DNA of 64,000 nt. Source: Haliclystus octoradiatus. Lineage: Eukaryota; Cnidaria; Staurozoa; Stauromedusae; Haliclystidae. Positions within the stretch are counted from its first letter, which is position 1. The number at the start of each line of letters is the position of its first letter. The notes beneath the pieces were generated by a model. That model had not been told where the DNA came from, searched no databases, and saw only the letters and a list, made by a program, of their open reading frames with translations. The position numbers were made by a program, and so were the translations under genes. Positions 22,601 to 37,600 of the stretch are shown here, in pieces. The stretch spans positions 4,375,543-4,439,542 of the forward strand of contig OU744452.1 of assembly GCA_916610825.1 (NCBI GenBank), in the 5' to 3' direction.

Positions 22601-25600
22601 GGCTATTATATCTGCGGTCGTTTTTGGTAATATTCGTTTTATTGCTTTAGTGAGAGCCTCTCCTTGGCAAGTAACGGATGGTCAACTTTTCTTGGTCGGC
22701 CCCTTTTTTTAGGACCTTCTTGAAATGGAATAAATTTGTCAGTAAGGTCTATTGATGCCTGTTTCAATAGCCTGATATAGTGATCTTTGTCCATTACGAC
22801 CACGCCATTGCTTTTATCTGGCTTGGTTATCACAATATCATCTCGCTTTTTAAGACGCTTAACCGCTTTAACGAGTTGTTTTGGGGCAGGCGGGCCTTTT
22901 CGTTTCACATAGTTCAATGCAATGGATCGAAGAGTAGAAGTAACTAATTCTTTCGACTCCGTAGTCATATCGCTATCAAGTCGCCAACAAACTTTTTCAA
23001 AGTTTGCCAATATCGTTTTAGAATCCTTATCATTATTCCCAGACGGTAATGTCTGTGGTAATGTAATTTAAATGGAAAAGCTAAGGCTGGTCAGAGTTAT
23101 GTAGAAGATTACTGCAATTTTCATGAATAATATTCATAACCTTGGAAATTATCCTGCTTAATTCTGGAACTGATCGGCCAAATGATTGTGTTAGGTCTCC
23201 AAGTCTACAAGGATATGCAAAATCTTCGAAGTGTAATACATCGCCCCTCAATACAGCCGGCGACTGTTCCATTGTAGCTAACAAACTTCTCTACTAACTT
23301 AAGAACTTGTGCCATTCATGGAATATCAACTTTCTTGAATCAAAAATTAATGATACATTCGTCTGGTGACATCAAATTTAAATCAATTAGGAGTTTCCCA
23401 ATAGGGAAAGACCAATGCTCTTTGTAGAAAAGTTTCAAAACACGAAAGTAACTCCATTTCATCAATAACATCTTTTTCATAGATCATAACAACAAGCCTT
23501 TCCTTGTCTGCACGAGTTGCCATTTTTAATGAAAGTTAATAGAATATGTTAATGCGTTGTTCTACCGTTGTTGCCTACTGCGATCTGAAATACATTTTTA
23601 CAAAAGCGGTTTTCAGCGGGCTTAACAGTTGGTGATGTGACTGGTACCGTTGTCGTTCAATAAATCCAAAACTCTCTAATAATATCATTAAGATGGTCAT
23701 AGAAATCGTACACCACCTGGGACCTCTCAACTTCAGGAGAAAAGTCAAAATGAGAAATTGCAATTCCTGAGATACCAAAACGGCTCCATATGCCAGCTAC
23801 AAATTTCTAGCTCAGCTTTTTCTTCGTAAAAATGTGATAGAAATTTTCTGTTTCAAATATTAATGCTTTGTTGTTAAAGTGTTGAATTTTGTACATCATT
23901 TCTCTGGCCTACCATAAAGGCATCTAGCTGGCCGAACAACAATACCACTCTTCAATTTTTGTCGTGCACAGGGAATATATTACGGTGCATTTTTCTTTAA
24001 AGTTTCTTAAAAATTTAACTATCATCCGTGTTTCAGTGCACAATGCAGTCAGGCAGTTATAAACAACAAGTTTTTCATCAAAAGTTGCACCATTTGGGAG
24101 AGACTTCAGTTTTAAATGAATAAGGTCTTTGAGTCGGGGATCTAGAATGCTGCAATGTTCAGAAGATTTCTGGTTTTCTGGTCTGTACACCTCTTTTTCA
24201 AGTCTTCCTTCATTATCTTGGTTGGATGGTGTTTTGCAAGTTTCGTTGGAAATTGCTGACTGTAGTTTATCTAGATAGAGTTGTGATAACTGTTCCCCCA
24301 GACAGAAGAGTCTCTGTACTTAATGCTTGCATTGACTCTTTGAATGGTTTTAACACTTCAAGATTCTCTACTACATTATGCTCTGATAGGCTCAGCTCAA
24401 GATGGGACAATGTTGATCTTATTTATGTAACAACAGCCATCGTAGCGGGGTACAACAGTAAAGCCCTTTTCAGCATTTCATACATATTATTCCATCTTGT
24501 CTTGACATCTACAATAAGCTTAAGATTTTTAACAATTTGACCGTTTTTATTTTTGATAGCTAAAATTTTTGATAGTCTTGGAGTAATTGCGTATCAAGAG
24601 ATGGTTTGGGAAAAATGACTTGCTGTGGAGCGGACTCGGCCACATAGACAATCAATAGCTGCATGCAATACAATCAAGATGATTAAAATCAGTATTTATC
24701 AAAATGGCATTTGCCCAAGCCTGCCCATTGTCTGTTGTTACACTGATCATATCATTGTCCAATTCATAATCGCCAACAACTTTCTCAATAAAATTACCAA
24801 TGTTGACTACATTTTATTGAAGCCTCTCACTTCTGTAGCTGCGAGGATTAAGGACTTCATTTTCCAGTTGTGGTCGATACAATGCCTTGTCAAAGATCTA
24901 TACAAAGTTGTATTCAAAGATGTCCATCCATCAGTAGTACAAGCTAGCCATGGTCCTGCCCGCTTCAGCTTGGCTAATTCGCTAATGATTTATTTCTTTT
25001 TTCATCATATCTGTTCATAGTTATTGTACGGAAAGTATGTCCTCCAATAATATTATAACCAGGAACTCATACATTCATCATTTGTTGAAATCCAGATCCT
25101 TCCACTATAGATCCTTCCATTTACATTATTGACACGTTTCTTACGAGGGTCGATTTACTGTGTTGCAAAATGACAATCTATAGTTCCAATAGATGATGAC
25201 AATCCAATGCTTTGAGATACAATATTTTGACTGTATTGAGCAGAATGAATATATTTCATGTGGTTAATCATTGCAGATGTTGATTTTCCAATATGGACTT
25301 TTGGAAGTGCTTGATGATGAGCTTGTTGAACTCATGTTGCCTCCTAACTATGAACTGAAAGTCTTGAATATTCTCAACAATGGGCTTACATGTACTGGAT
25401 AATCAAGCTATTTATTTTTGTACAATTTGTAAGTTTATCACCACTCATCTCCGGATATTTGTTTTGTTTTTGATTCAGCTATGTAATTACTGTATTAATT
25501 TCCTGCGCTATCTGAGATTGAATACTTTTGTTTCAGATGCTGGATCACGCTGTCATAAATTAGAAAAATTATAGTCGGTAAACAATTGTATTTACCAAGC

Positions 25601-28600
25601 AGACATTCAGCATTGACAAAGATTGCATTCTTCATTTACATTGACAAAAAAGGACTACAGATTTGTTTGAAAAATCTTTCTTTTTGGCGTAATATTTTTG
25701 ATCATTTTTATTTATTATTTTTCGAATAATGGTCTTACAATTCGAATAGTGATTTAAAAAAAACAGTTTGAATATATTAGAATAATCGCTATTCGGTTAC
25801 CATCACTAATATGAATTCATTAAATCAGAGTTCAATAATTAATAATTCTACAATATATGTATATTGTGTAAGACATGTAATCTGCTAATGTTCAATTCAA
25901 ACTTAAAGTGTACATCCCGGATATTGGGAGATTCTTTAGATAGAGAGAAATTTTTTATTCGTACATGATCTTCTTGTGTTTTTACTTTGCGAGATCATTT
26001 CTCCTTCAAAAATGCAGTCAAAGGGATGATTTTGGGATAATTTTGTGTCTCACTCTTTTTCCTCGAGCAGGAACCCATTTATTTTCAACAAGAGGGCTTA
26101 CACCGGAAAAAACACTAAACATTTTACTTATTTGTCTTTAAATAAAAAACGGCTGAACCAAATGACAATCTGATTTCGGAATTTTCAATGTTCAGCTGAA
26201 GATTTAGTGCCATATTTGATCAATAATCAAGATCCAGGTAAGGAGATATAAGCCTCTAAAGTCAAAGGTTTCTAATTTTGTATTTTCTCACTCAAGTGCT
26301 CACACGATTAACACCTCTTTACGACTTTTTCTAAGCATGGTCGGCATAGTTTAAGGGTGATGAGAACTGTAGAATTATGTTGAAGAAATAATAATAACAA
26401 CGTAGGTTGAATTGATTTGTATGGTATATTTCTTCTTATAAATAATAATATTAATTCCAAGTTGACATGTTGATAGTAGACTGTACATTAAGTTCTTATA
26501 GTTTTCATAGTTTTCATTTACTGTATTTATAGTGTTTAGATAAATGCTAGAAGCTGCTAGATCATGCATGGTGATTGTGAGTCATGCGGGGAGTCATGTA
26601 GGTTCTCCTATGTTCTAGAATGTTCTAGATGGTTCAGGAAGGTTCCTACATAACTCCCCCCGCCAGATGGCGGAGCCAGAAATAAAAATGCATGATATAG
26701 GCTAAAAATGAGAAAGATTAATGCTTTAATATATGCTAAATTGTAAATAATAAATGTATGTAAATATAAATGTAAGTAATGATGGTATAGTAGAAGCTAT
26801 TAATGAAGGTTTTAGATATGCTTATAGACTAATTGCATAACAGTTAATGAGAAAATTCATTACAATTTTGGTGCATATACCAATTTGTTTAATTGCTTTG
26901 GATTTCCAGAAAAAGAAATTTTCATACAAGTGTTATATTTGGTTTAATTTCAGTTTCTTCTATGAGCTTAGTAATCTTCAATGTTTCTTTTATAGTCATA
27001 TTTTTTGCTTGTGAGTTTGATGAATTCAGTAATTTCTTGAGTTGCTGCTTATTCTTGTGTGCTTGATTAATTCAGTATTTTCTTGAGCTGTTGCTTATTC
27101 TTGTGTGTTTGATGGATTCAGTATTTTCATGAGATGTTGCTTATTCTTGTGTGTTCAATTTTGAACTCTGTCGTGTGTTCTTGTGTGTTTCTTAGTTGTT
27201 TAGTATTCTTAGTGTGTTCATTGTGTTTCAATGTTCTTAGTTGAATATTGAATGTTTCAATATTTAAAAGTTTTATGATGTTGGAATGTCCAATGTTTAG
27301 TGTTCAATATTTATAAGTTCCAAAATGTTGGAATGTTCAATGGTTTATGTTCAGTATTTTAAAACCTTACTTTTTTAGTTCAGTCTCTTCAGTTTTGGGT
27401 AATCTAATTCCTTGTGTTCAGTTCCATTTCTTGTGTTTATTTCCATTTCTCGTGTGTAGTTCCATAGTTACACTCTTGTGTTTAGTTCCATTTCTTGTGT
27501 TTAGTTCCATTTCATGTGTTTTCTGCGTGTTTTGATTAGTTACGTAAAATGCCATTGTTCTTCAGTGTGAAAATCAATCTAGTTATACTGTTTTGATGTC
27601 GCGGTCGTGAATAAAATATTGTGTTCAATTCCATGTTGTAATAAAATACTTTCAGATTTTAAATTATGTTGTAAAAGATTATTCATAATTAGTTGTTTTT
27701 GTAATTCGACGGACCAATTGATGAGTTGTTCTTATAAATCGACGGACCAATTGATGAGAACTGTAGAATTATGTTGAAGAAATAATAATAACAACGTAGG
27801 TTGAATTGATTTGTATGGTATATTTCTTCTTATAAATAATAATATTAATTCCAAGTTGACATGTTGATAGTAGACTGTACATTAAGTTCTCATAGTTTTC
27901 ATAGTTTTCATTTACTGTATTTATAGTGTTTAGATAAATGCTAGAAGCTGCTAGATCATTAGAAGGTTCGTACAGGGTATTGAAAATAGTCACACACCTT
28001 CAATAACCAGCAGCGATAACCTGCTCAGACAAAGCAGTAAAGAGGTGTTAATCGCGTGAGTACTTGAGTGAGAAAAATCCAAAACTAAAAACTTTTGACT
28101 TTAGAGGCTTATTTATCTTTTCCTGGATCCCGGATACTGATTAAATATAGCTCAAAATCTTTAGCTGAACAGTGAAAACATCATTCCGATAGCAGATTGC
28201 CATTTGGTTCAGCCGTTTTTTATTTAGAGACAAATAAGTAAATGTTTAGTGTTTTTCCCAGTGTGAACCCTCTTGTGGAAAATAAGCGGGTTCCTGTTGG
28301 AGGAAAAAGAATGAGACACAAAATCGTAACTTTGAGTGCATTTTTGAGGGGGAAATGCCTGCGCAAAACATGTACTAATAGAAAATTTTTCTCGATCTAA
28401 AGAAGCAATCTCTCAATATCCGGGATATACACTTTAATCATAAACCCATAACAGTTAACAAAGTTTAGATGTAACTAATAGTTGCTATCAGTAATTGTGT
28501 TCAAATCACCAGCAATCATCGAGCTACTTCTTTCTTCCCTTTTCAACAACGGTTCTTCTGGAATATCTCCGCACCTAGATTGGCCCTCTTTACGACGGGA

Positions 28601-31600
28601 ACTGAAATTTTCTGTAGAGACTAGGCCAGTTTTTCTCTGAATTTGTAACACTCAATCATTATACCCAAAACTCTACAACCTACTGGATTGTCAGACTCTG
28701 CACATATCGCTTAGTTGGGACATACTTCATACGTTATTGCCTTCTCATCCTTTACAAAATCTTTTATACTGACAATTTGTTGTTTCCATTTTACAAAGTA
28801 TTCTAAGAAATTTTCTTTCAGCCAAACAAATCGTCCATCGTCTACCTTTTTGTAAGGTACGAGTCGAGAGTTTTGCTTTTTTAGATGCTCATTGCATGAC
28901 CTCACGTTACAGCAGTCAACAAAAATCATTCATAAATTTGCAGAAATTTGTGGTTCCGAGACTACTTTAAATGTCATACTGCGCTCAAGTGCTTCTGCCA
29001 TTGACTTGGATAACTCCTTGACTGCCAGATTTACTTTCATCTTAGCATAGTACGTCAAATGAATGTGTTCCAATGTTAGCTTAGGGAGCTGATGCAATCC
29101 TTGCTCAAGATCAGCAGAATAGCATCTACGTATGTTTTCCCAAAAACTATATTTGGTTCGACCAGAGCGAGAACTAAGAATATTGCCTGCAAATTTAGAA
29201 TCTATTAAATTACAAAATGGTAACCCTATTACTAACTATATTTTACATAGAATGATTAAATTGCATATAAGCTGGAATTTTAAGACACTTAGAAAGCCTA
29301 GAACTTTCTGTTGATTAGTTTCTTGTATGGGCTGGTCTCTTATGACACACCTCTTGCAAGGATTCCTTGATTTACATCAGTGTCCGACAGAAGGTTTAGC
29401 TTTCTGGAATCTTGGGAGTTTTCAACATTTTCTTCTGAATTTTTTGTTGAGGTTTGGCCTATAATCAGAAAATGATCCATTTTCTTCTGAATTTTCTCTA
29501 GCCTTCTGGGATCTATGATCCCAGGATCCCCACTTTCGTCGGACCCTGGTTTACATATGGAATACACCCTTTCATTTATTCAGCTACTTGATAATGTAAA
29601 TAACATTCAGGAATTTTGATTAGAATAATTCTATTCATGGCCTTTTTTTATTTGCATCAACATTGTACAGTAAAACACTTTCGCTGGGCCTTTAGAGACA
29701 GATGTTTATGTCATTTGGTTCTTATCGAGGAGGCCACAAACTTTACATTTTTTGCGTGCCATAACTATCAAAATGTGACAGTTTTTTGCTCTTGGCACTT
29801 GCTTGTATTTAATCAGAGATGGGGCATATTTTGGTGTGACCAAATGGAAGATTTGTACAATAGTACTTTTGCCTAATTCTACTTCCACAGGCACATCAAT
29901 TCATTCCTGCATTAGCACAAGTTTAGAATGAGTCCTTGAATTTCCCTGTCAATGTACTTTTCCCATCCAATAGATTGCATGCATCAGGTACCTTAACACC
30001 GCCGTTGACATTGATACAAATAGCGAACAAATCGTCCATCTGAATGTAAAATTTTGGAATAAGGTAAGTAGGCTCCCTGAATTCTACTATTGTGCAGTTA
30101 TCCGATATTTCTATCCTCCAATCTTTCAAATACGGATATTTTTTTCCAAAATATTTTTTCAAGTAAAAAAATTTTGGAATTTGAGATGTATTATTAGTAT
30201 CAACAACATCTTTGCGAACTAGCACTCACTCGTGGTAATTGCTTGTGTGTAACGATACCAGGTAATGAATCTAAACTCTTTACTGGCAAATCAATCGTCG
30301 GTACCAAGTCAATGTGTAAAGTCTTACGAACCCTAGGAATTCCTTCATTGTCAACGTAAGGGAAAGAATTAATAGTAGTCATTGTGCACCTCAGTTTGTA
30401 ATTTTTCAGTACTTTCACTGGAATTGACACTCTCAGTCTCAGCTCGAACCCCCTCTGATAGCGTCCGGAAATTCCAGCATCTATAATCCATTGCTTAAAT
30501 TTTTACTTTAAATAGTGTATCAGCTACTACACGTTCATGAACAGAAGAACATTGTTTGTATATTGGATCAACAAGAGTTGCAACAGTTGATGCAATCTAT
30601 GTAAAAATTTCATCAAACATGTAAATTACTTTCTTTTGTTTATCTGTGTATTATTCCATGAAACCTTTTTCTTAACTTGGGGCTTTTCTAAGCTCAAGTT
30701 TTGTTGTTTGAACCCCGGATTCATTCTTCTCAGTTTCTAAATACCTTTCTAATAGAAAAAGGATGACGTCACTAAGAAAAGCATAGTCCTTACTCATCAT
30801 TTTCGTAAATTCTTAGTATGGTTGAAGAACCCTTGTCATGTTCTCCATTAATTTCCTTTCATTGACACTCAAGGTTACGTCGCAAGTTGTGATGTCTGCA
30901 AGATAGAGTGGAACTGGCTGTTTCAATTTGATGAGATACTCAATCATGTAATATGTTGAGTTCCAACGTGTGGGTACTTTTTGGACCAGCTTGAGGACCT
31001 TCATATTCAGCCCAAGTTGAATATCTTTGAACTCAGCTGTCGCGTTGTAGGAGTGATTAAAATGTCCTACTATTTTTCTTGCCCTAGCCAGCATATCTAT
31101 TATAGCCCTTTGTGAAAGCACCGCATCACCAACAACTCATTGTAATTTATGGATGGTACAATAGAGAAGGTCAATGTGCAACAGCTCTCCACTCAATGCA
31201 ACATTTGCAGCCCCATCTCTAACAAAAATGTGGAGTTTTGATTCCGGGATATCCCATTTGGACAGCATTTCTATAGCAAGTTGCGAGATGACACTGGTGA
31301 AATTGGGTCCTTGACAATGAATTCACGTTCCAATTTGTGTTTCATTTTTGATAGTAAACATATCTTTAGATACTCTAAATGTTTATTTGAATTTTTTATC
31401 CGAGTGCAAATCGCCACGCGTTGTCCCACCATCCTGCTTTGCAAGGCAATCTTCTACATGAACCATTAACAACAATCTTATTTTGTTTCTTCCCAAGACA
31501 GAAGAAGAACAAGCAGTAATAAACATTTTATCAACATTTTCCTACGGTTTATATTTGCTAGGAGTGATCTTACCAGTTGTAAGTGACGATTTGTAGATGA

Positions 31601-34600
31601 TAGAGCCATCAATAGCACGTAAGTAGATTCCCTTTATGCGCACATAGTATGCTTATCCTTGAATGCCTTGCCGCAGTGATTTTATGGTGTTGTGCATTAT
31701 TGCCATTATTGCATTTTCTATTTGAACCATATCACCACTATATTTTCGTACAGCGTTCGTAACATTTCTGTATACGATCAACTGATCTGTCCATTTTTTT
31801 GAAAATTTTTCAGCTCTCTCAAACCTGTTTCCATCCTTTTCCGCACACAGCCCACGCTTTCCTCCTTCTTCACAATTTAAGTATCACCAAATTCAAACTT
31901 CACAGCTTCAGAAACAACCTGTAGCAACATGAATCTCCATCGCCAACCATATATAGTTATGTATTTCTACGTTCTCTTTCAATGGAACGTAAAAATATCC
32001 TACATGCTACCTTTGATTCAATGTCTCCACTGGAATCCCCATGGTTTATAGGGCATGAGTTTACATGGGAATGCAATTACTTTTTCTAGGATGCATAATC
32101 TCTATCAACATCCAACCCTGCTCAACATTCGTACAAGATTTTAGACGATACCTCGTAGTTGAAAACGTCTTCTGTCCATACTAATAATAAAAATACACTT
32201 TTTGTATGAAAATCCCCGCTTTTGCCATGTACCTTTTGCCATCTACAAAGGCAAATACATTGGCAATTTTGAAGTTTTCAAGTTCGTTTGTACTTATAGT
32301 GTTATGTTTTTCTGTCACATTTTGTAGCTGCAAGGAAGATTCTTGCATAATTTCTGTGCATCATCAACAGATACTGCTTCTAATTTCTGGATGTGCTTGT
32401 TATATGCAGATTTATTGATATGCTTATTCAAACCCACAATGCCACAACACTTATCAAGTCCAGCCTGGCCCATGCTAGAGTAAGCTAGTGCAGCAGTATG
32501 TACATTCTACATCAAACCCCCCACTGCCTCCTTTCATGCTAGTAGTGAGCTTGGTGCTGGTCTCAAGACAAGTAGTATTATTGCAGATGGTACAGACAAA
32601 ATTTAAATGTTCAGCCAATCCATCGTGTCAGAATCTAAATCTAAAACAGAATTCTTGTCCATACATACCTTCCATCCATATTTATTGAATTTATAAGCAA
32701 TGTTTTTGAAATGATAGAATTACAAACAGAGCCTTCATTTTTCTAATTGCTCAGTCCTGCTTCAACTTTAAATCACCTTGATCTTGTAGTATAGCCTTCA
32801 AATGTTGATCCAAGTAAAGAGTTCAATAACTTTTTTTACAAAATTATACTTGCCTCTGAAATTGATTTTTTCCTAATGCTATTTTGAGGATTAGCTGATT
32901 TTCTCTTTGTTGATGTCGATGCTGAAGAGGATAATGAAATTTGTTCAATCTCTAATCCATCTACACCTTTTGATTTACTTAATCCCGGAAAATCTAGCTA
33001 CATAATGAAAAGTTGCTCTTTTTCCAGTGTTAGGGCTAGCGTCTATCTGATAAAGACTTCGCCTTGCAAACTTGCAAACAAGTATTTTAGTAACAATGGT
33101 TGGTTTTCAGTTAACGGAAAACTACTTACGCTACCAGGAACAAGATCCTTTTACAGTACTGTAGTTTGCTCATGCTACTTCATGTAAACAAAAATTGCAA
33201 TAGAACGTTAGAATGTTATGCGATTCTATTTCAATGTAAACAAGGTAGTTGGTGCTTGAAGTAACGACCCAAAGAAAAAATTTCAGACATAAGTTGACAT
33301 AAAGACATGTATTTATAATTTAATTTAAAGGTATTTTATCATCGCCAGCCACAGTTACAGAACACACAGATGAGTGGGTGCAGTAACCTTGTATGATTTG
33401 CCATTGCACTTCATTTTGCAGAATATCTAATCATAAAATTTATCGTAGTTGTGTCTCAAGTCCAATATACTAATTACACACATGCTACTGTACAGAACAT
33501 AATCACTCCCAACACACATATGAGATTACCCCTGCAAAAAATAGTTAACACCTGAACTGTTTTTCTCAGGGGTAGGCTCAGACAACCACACCCACACCAG
33601 AAATTATCAAACTCGCTCCACCTAGTTCACATTTCAATGTGAGTCTGCAAGCAGGCTAAAACCAGTAAGGCACGATCTGTACAATCTTTAATTTGCCGCC
33701 CAAAAAGCCAAAGTTGGAAAAGTTTGATCGCTTTGACTGTAACCTTCCTTGTTGCATACGTCTTACATAGTATGATAGTAAGAGTAAATTGGTCATTTTA
33801 ATAGATAAAACTAGAATCTATCGACTTGCTATAGTCAAATTTCATTTGATTCTTATCCGAGCGTTGAATGTTGATACCAAATACTGGTGATTGATACAAT
33901 AATGCTGTTGTTGTTGTTGTTGTTTATTTCTTTCTTTATATTTTTGTGTGGGATTTTTGCAATGTCATCATCTTGATGTCAATGTCTGAGCAATGTCATT
34001 ATCATCTTCGGATAAATCTATGTAATGATTTCCACCGTTTGTTGTATTCTGATTGGTTGGCTGTTTTTGCTCTTTTAGTAGCACAAACGCTTTCTTCATC
34101 GTCAAACTGATCTTCCTGATTTATTTCCGGTAGGCCCCTGTTTCTGCTTTGGAGATACTTCATCATTTGATAATCGTCTCTTATTGGTTACACCCAAATC
34201 AAAGGACCCATGCTATGCCGCATTCTTTACCTTCATGAAATTGACTTAGTAACCAAGTCTTATTATGAACTAACAATGAATAGCCGGGAGAATCACCCGC
34301 ATTTTGCTCGCTTTAATTACATGGTTGAAGTCATAGTTGATCGGCTGTAAGACAAAAGTAGAAGTCAAACGAGGAGGCACAAAGTAATCAGTGTTATTGC
34401 ACTAAAGAGTATATTGTTTGGATTACCGGTATTAAATAAAATTAAATTCTGAAACAATACTTGTTACAGTTAAATAATATATAGTATAACAGCAATATTC
34501 TAATGTTTACAAGTTTTAACGATAGTCTAATTTAGTCAAGATGATAATGCTACAATGTTAACAAATAATGTAATTAAAAGCATAATTTGATTGTATTGTG

Positions 34601-37600
34601 TTTATCATTACATAAATAATATTTTCATCTGTTTCATAAGTTTGGTACCTTTTGTCACATCTACTACCGGACATGTGATTGTCCGTCCAGTTGCAGTAAC
34701 AGGGTCAATGAGGCACAATATGTTTGCAATATTGACTTTTATGATGTCAGACTCACTCGGATATACAAATGAATTTGCTGGCTCAGGTGGTGATAAGCAG
34801 CTCACCACTGCATCGTCATTATCAACATCGATCTGCGTTACATATCCAATGTACCATTGGCAGGAATACAACAAGACAAAATATCTGTGTACGTCGGTGT
34901 TAACAGTGTTTGACAGTTATCAAGGTATACGTTTCGGGCAGATTCCCTCGGACCTGAAAACAATTTTACTTCAATACATTCCTCAGAAATAGGGATAAAG
35001 CAGTAGAGACTGCACATTCCAGCAAATATTTTTGCAATTTGAAATCGTTCAAACATTTCTTTACTTTCTTTATCCTCCCTTAATCAATTTTCTTTGTGTA
35101 ATAGAAAAAATTAAGTTTTAAGCATAGTTGTCTTAGCAAATTCAAATAACTGTTGGGGTGTCATTATTTGGTCATTTAATGGACATTGGATAACGCACCA
35201 CCTACGCCATCACAGGGTCCTTTTTAATGCAAGTGGCAAAAAATGCTACTCCGCAGCCACTCTGAAGTCTGATTTATGCTAGACCAGATTATAGAAATTT
35301 TTGCAATTTTTATATTGGCCTTCACAGCCGTCAAAAAAATAAACCATAGTTGTAGGCAAATAGCCAAGAATATCTTCTACAAAATTGATCAAAGTTTGTT
35401 GATACATATGAACTGCAACGGTTTCATGCCATAGGCAATCTGAAACTGCTTTGATTTATTTGAAAGTCCACATTTTTCAATTCGTTTGCTTGTTTTTTAT
35501 AGTAGCAAACTCATGGGTGCAATGTTGCCTGATAATTATTCCAGTGAAATCCTTGAACTTCATCTTAGATTACAAAGGAATAATTCTCTTCAAAATCGCA
35601 CATCACTAAAATTTCTCCTTTCAATAAATGTTTTTTTTCGCATTTTGCAATAGGCATACTGCTTTTTGGCAATAAAAAAATGACGTTTTAAAGCAATTAG
35701 TTTTGTATAAAAATATTAAATAAAACTCACTACCGACATAACTTTTTCATTCTAAACTACAATGTTCAGTGGAAGTCCATTGCCATAATTCAAAGCTCTC
35801 CACTGCTTTATCTAAATATATTGCTTAATAAGTAATTTTAGCCCTTCTATACCCTGCCAGCTCTCACAGGAACCCAAATGACAAGGGGCATTGTCTTGGT
35901 CATCTTCTCCATGTCCTCCATTTCTAGGGCAAACAATCAATTGTATACAGTCTTTGTATTCACTTTGGTTTAACTCTTCTGAATGGTCATTTAATTGGGG
36001 ACGAGTCCTTTTAACCCGACTCCGTCTATCATTTGGATTGCGTTTTGGTGTATCACACGCATATCGCATTAGTACAACTTGCATTGGCAAGAATGTATTG
36101 CTTTGGTTGCAATTGTGCTAAAGAACGAAATTTTGACAGTTGATTTTTAATTTTAAACAATCTATATATTTCCTGTAAATTGCATAACACTAGATGCTTT
36201 TTTGGCTTTCTTTTATCCCATTTACAATGACAGAAACATAGTCTTTCTTACCAGGTATTGTTCTAGATACTTCTTCGCTGAGATAAAACTTCTCTACGAT
36301 GGAAACTGTTTCTACAGGAAACTCTCTTTCAGTTGCCTTGGGCACAGCTAAAATGTCCATTCCATCCACTTATCTTCCTGCAACATTAGTCATGTGGTTG
36401 CACCAGTAATTTTAAGACAGAAACACGCGATCTTATCCAAATTAGTCAAGAGTTGAAGCAATATAACAAGGCAGCAATACTTTCAAATCTCTATTCGATA
36501 ATCAACAAATGGATTATAAATGAACGGTTTTCTTGGTTTATCTTCACAATTTACTGGACAACAGTTTAAACAATTTGGTTGTCAATTAAATTTCATACAC
36601 TCTTATCTCAACATAGTCTGCGTTACAGACCGCAATTCTTTCACAAAAGAATAGGGTCTGTGTTATTTGCACAGTTCTCTGTCCAGCCACTCTATGAAAA
36701 CGTAGAGCGGAAGTTTCTGATCGATGCATGGTAAATCTATTTTTCTTAGATAATAAATTCATCACCTCTGTTCGATCAATTAATTGTCATAGCTACGAAG
36801 CCTAAAATGGAACTTATTGCAATCATGTCAACTGAAGTAAACAATGTAATGTGAGAATCCCAGTGAGAATCACCTTAATTTTGCATAATTATGTGACATC
36901 AATCTTATTCCGATACGAGGCCCGGACAGAGAAACCGAGCAATTGACACAGACCCTATTCTTTCGTGAATGAATCGCGGTCTGTAACGCAGGCTAATCTC
37001 AACAGAGATCACAATACAACAATGATAATTTACAGAAAACCAAAAACATAAATACAAATAAGGGCTTTGTCACTTGACGTTGTTACTTGAGTTAATAATG
37101 TGCTTTGATGCTCCAAACTCTACGAGCTGCTCAAGTTTCTGGAAGTTTCCGTGGATCTGAATCTAAAATAAAAAACAACTTACTGATATCAGAATAGCAT
37201 ATTTATGAACAATCCATTTTTAAATCTTCAAAAACTTTTTCCAACATAAAGCTAGGCCGCGAAGTCCTCAAGGTAAAGAGTTAAAAAATAAGTACAACTT
37301 ATGAAAGACCTAAATGATCGTTGATTTGTAAGGCATAACAATAGTCATAGGTGATGAATGATAATGATGATTGGAATAATTTAACATTTTAATAACAATG
37401 ACATATGCTACTGTAGACTGTAAACTGGACTACAAAATCAATATTGTTAAATGCTCTATTTCATACCTTCTCAATCTTTGAGGTCCAAAACTGCACTGCC
37501 ACCCATAAAATTGATTCCTGAGCTACTCGTTGTTGCATCTGACAGCTTATGATCTATGAATTATTGCATCTTATCTGTCAATGTATTCTGGATCCGCTTG

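Noticed and set aside
34591-34992. 133-codon plus-strand open frame
   Set aside because: It is the antisense shadow of the family A block read on the minus strand.
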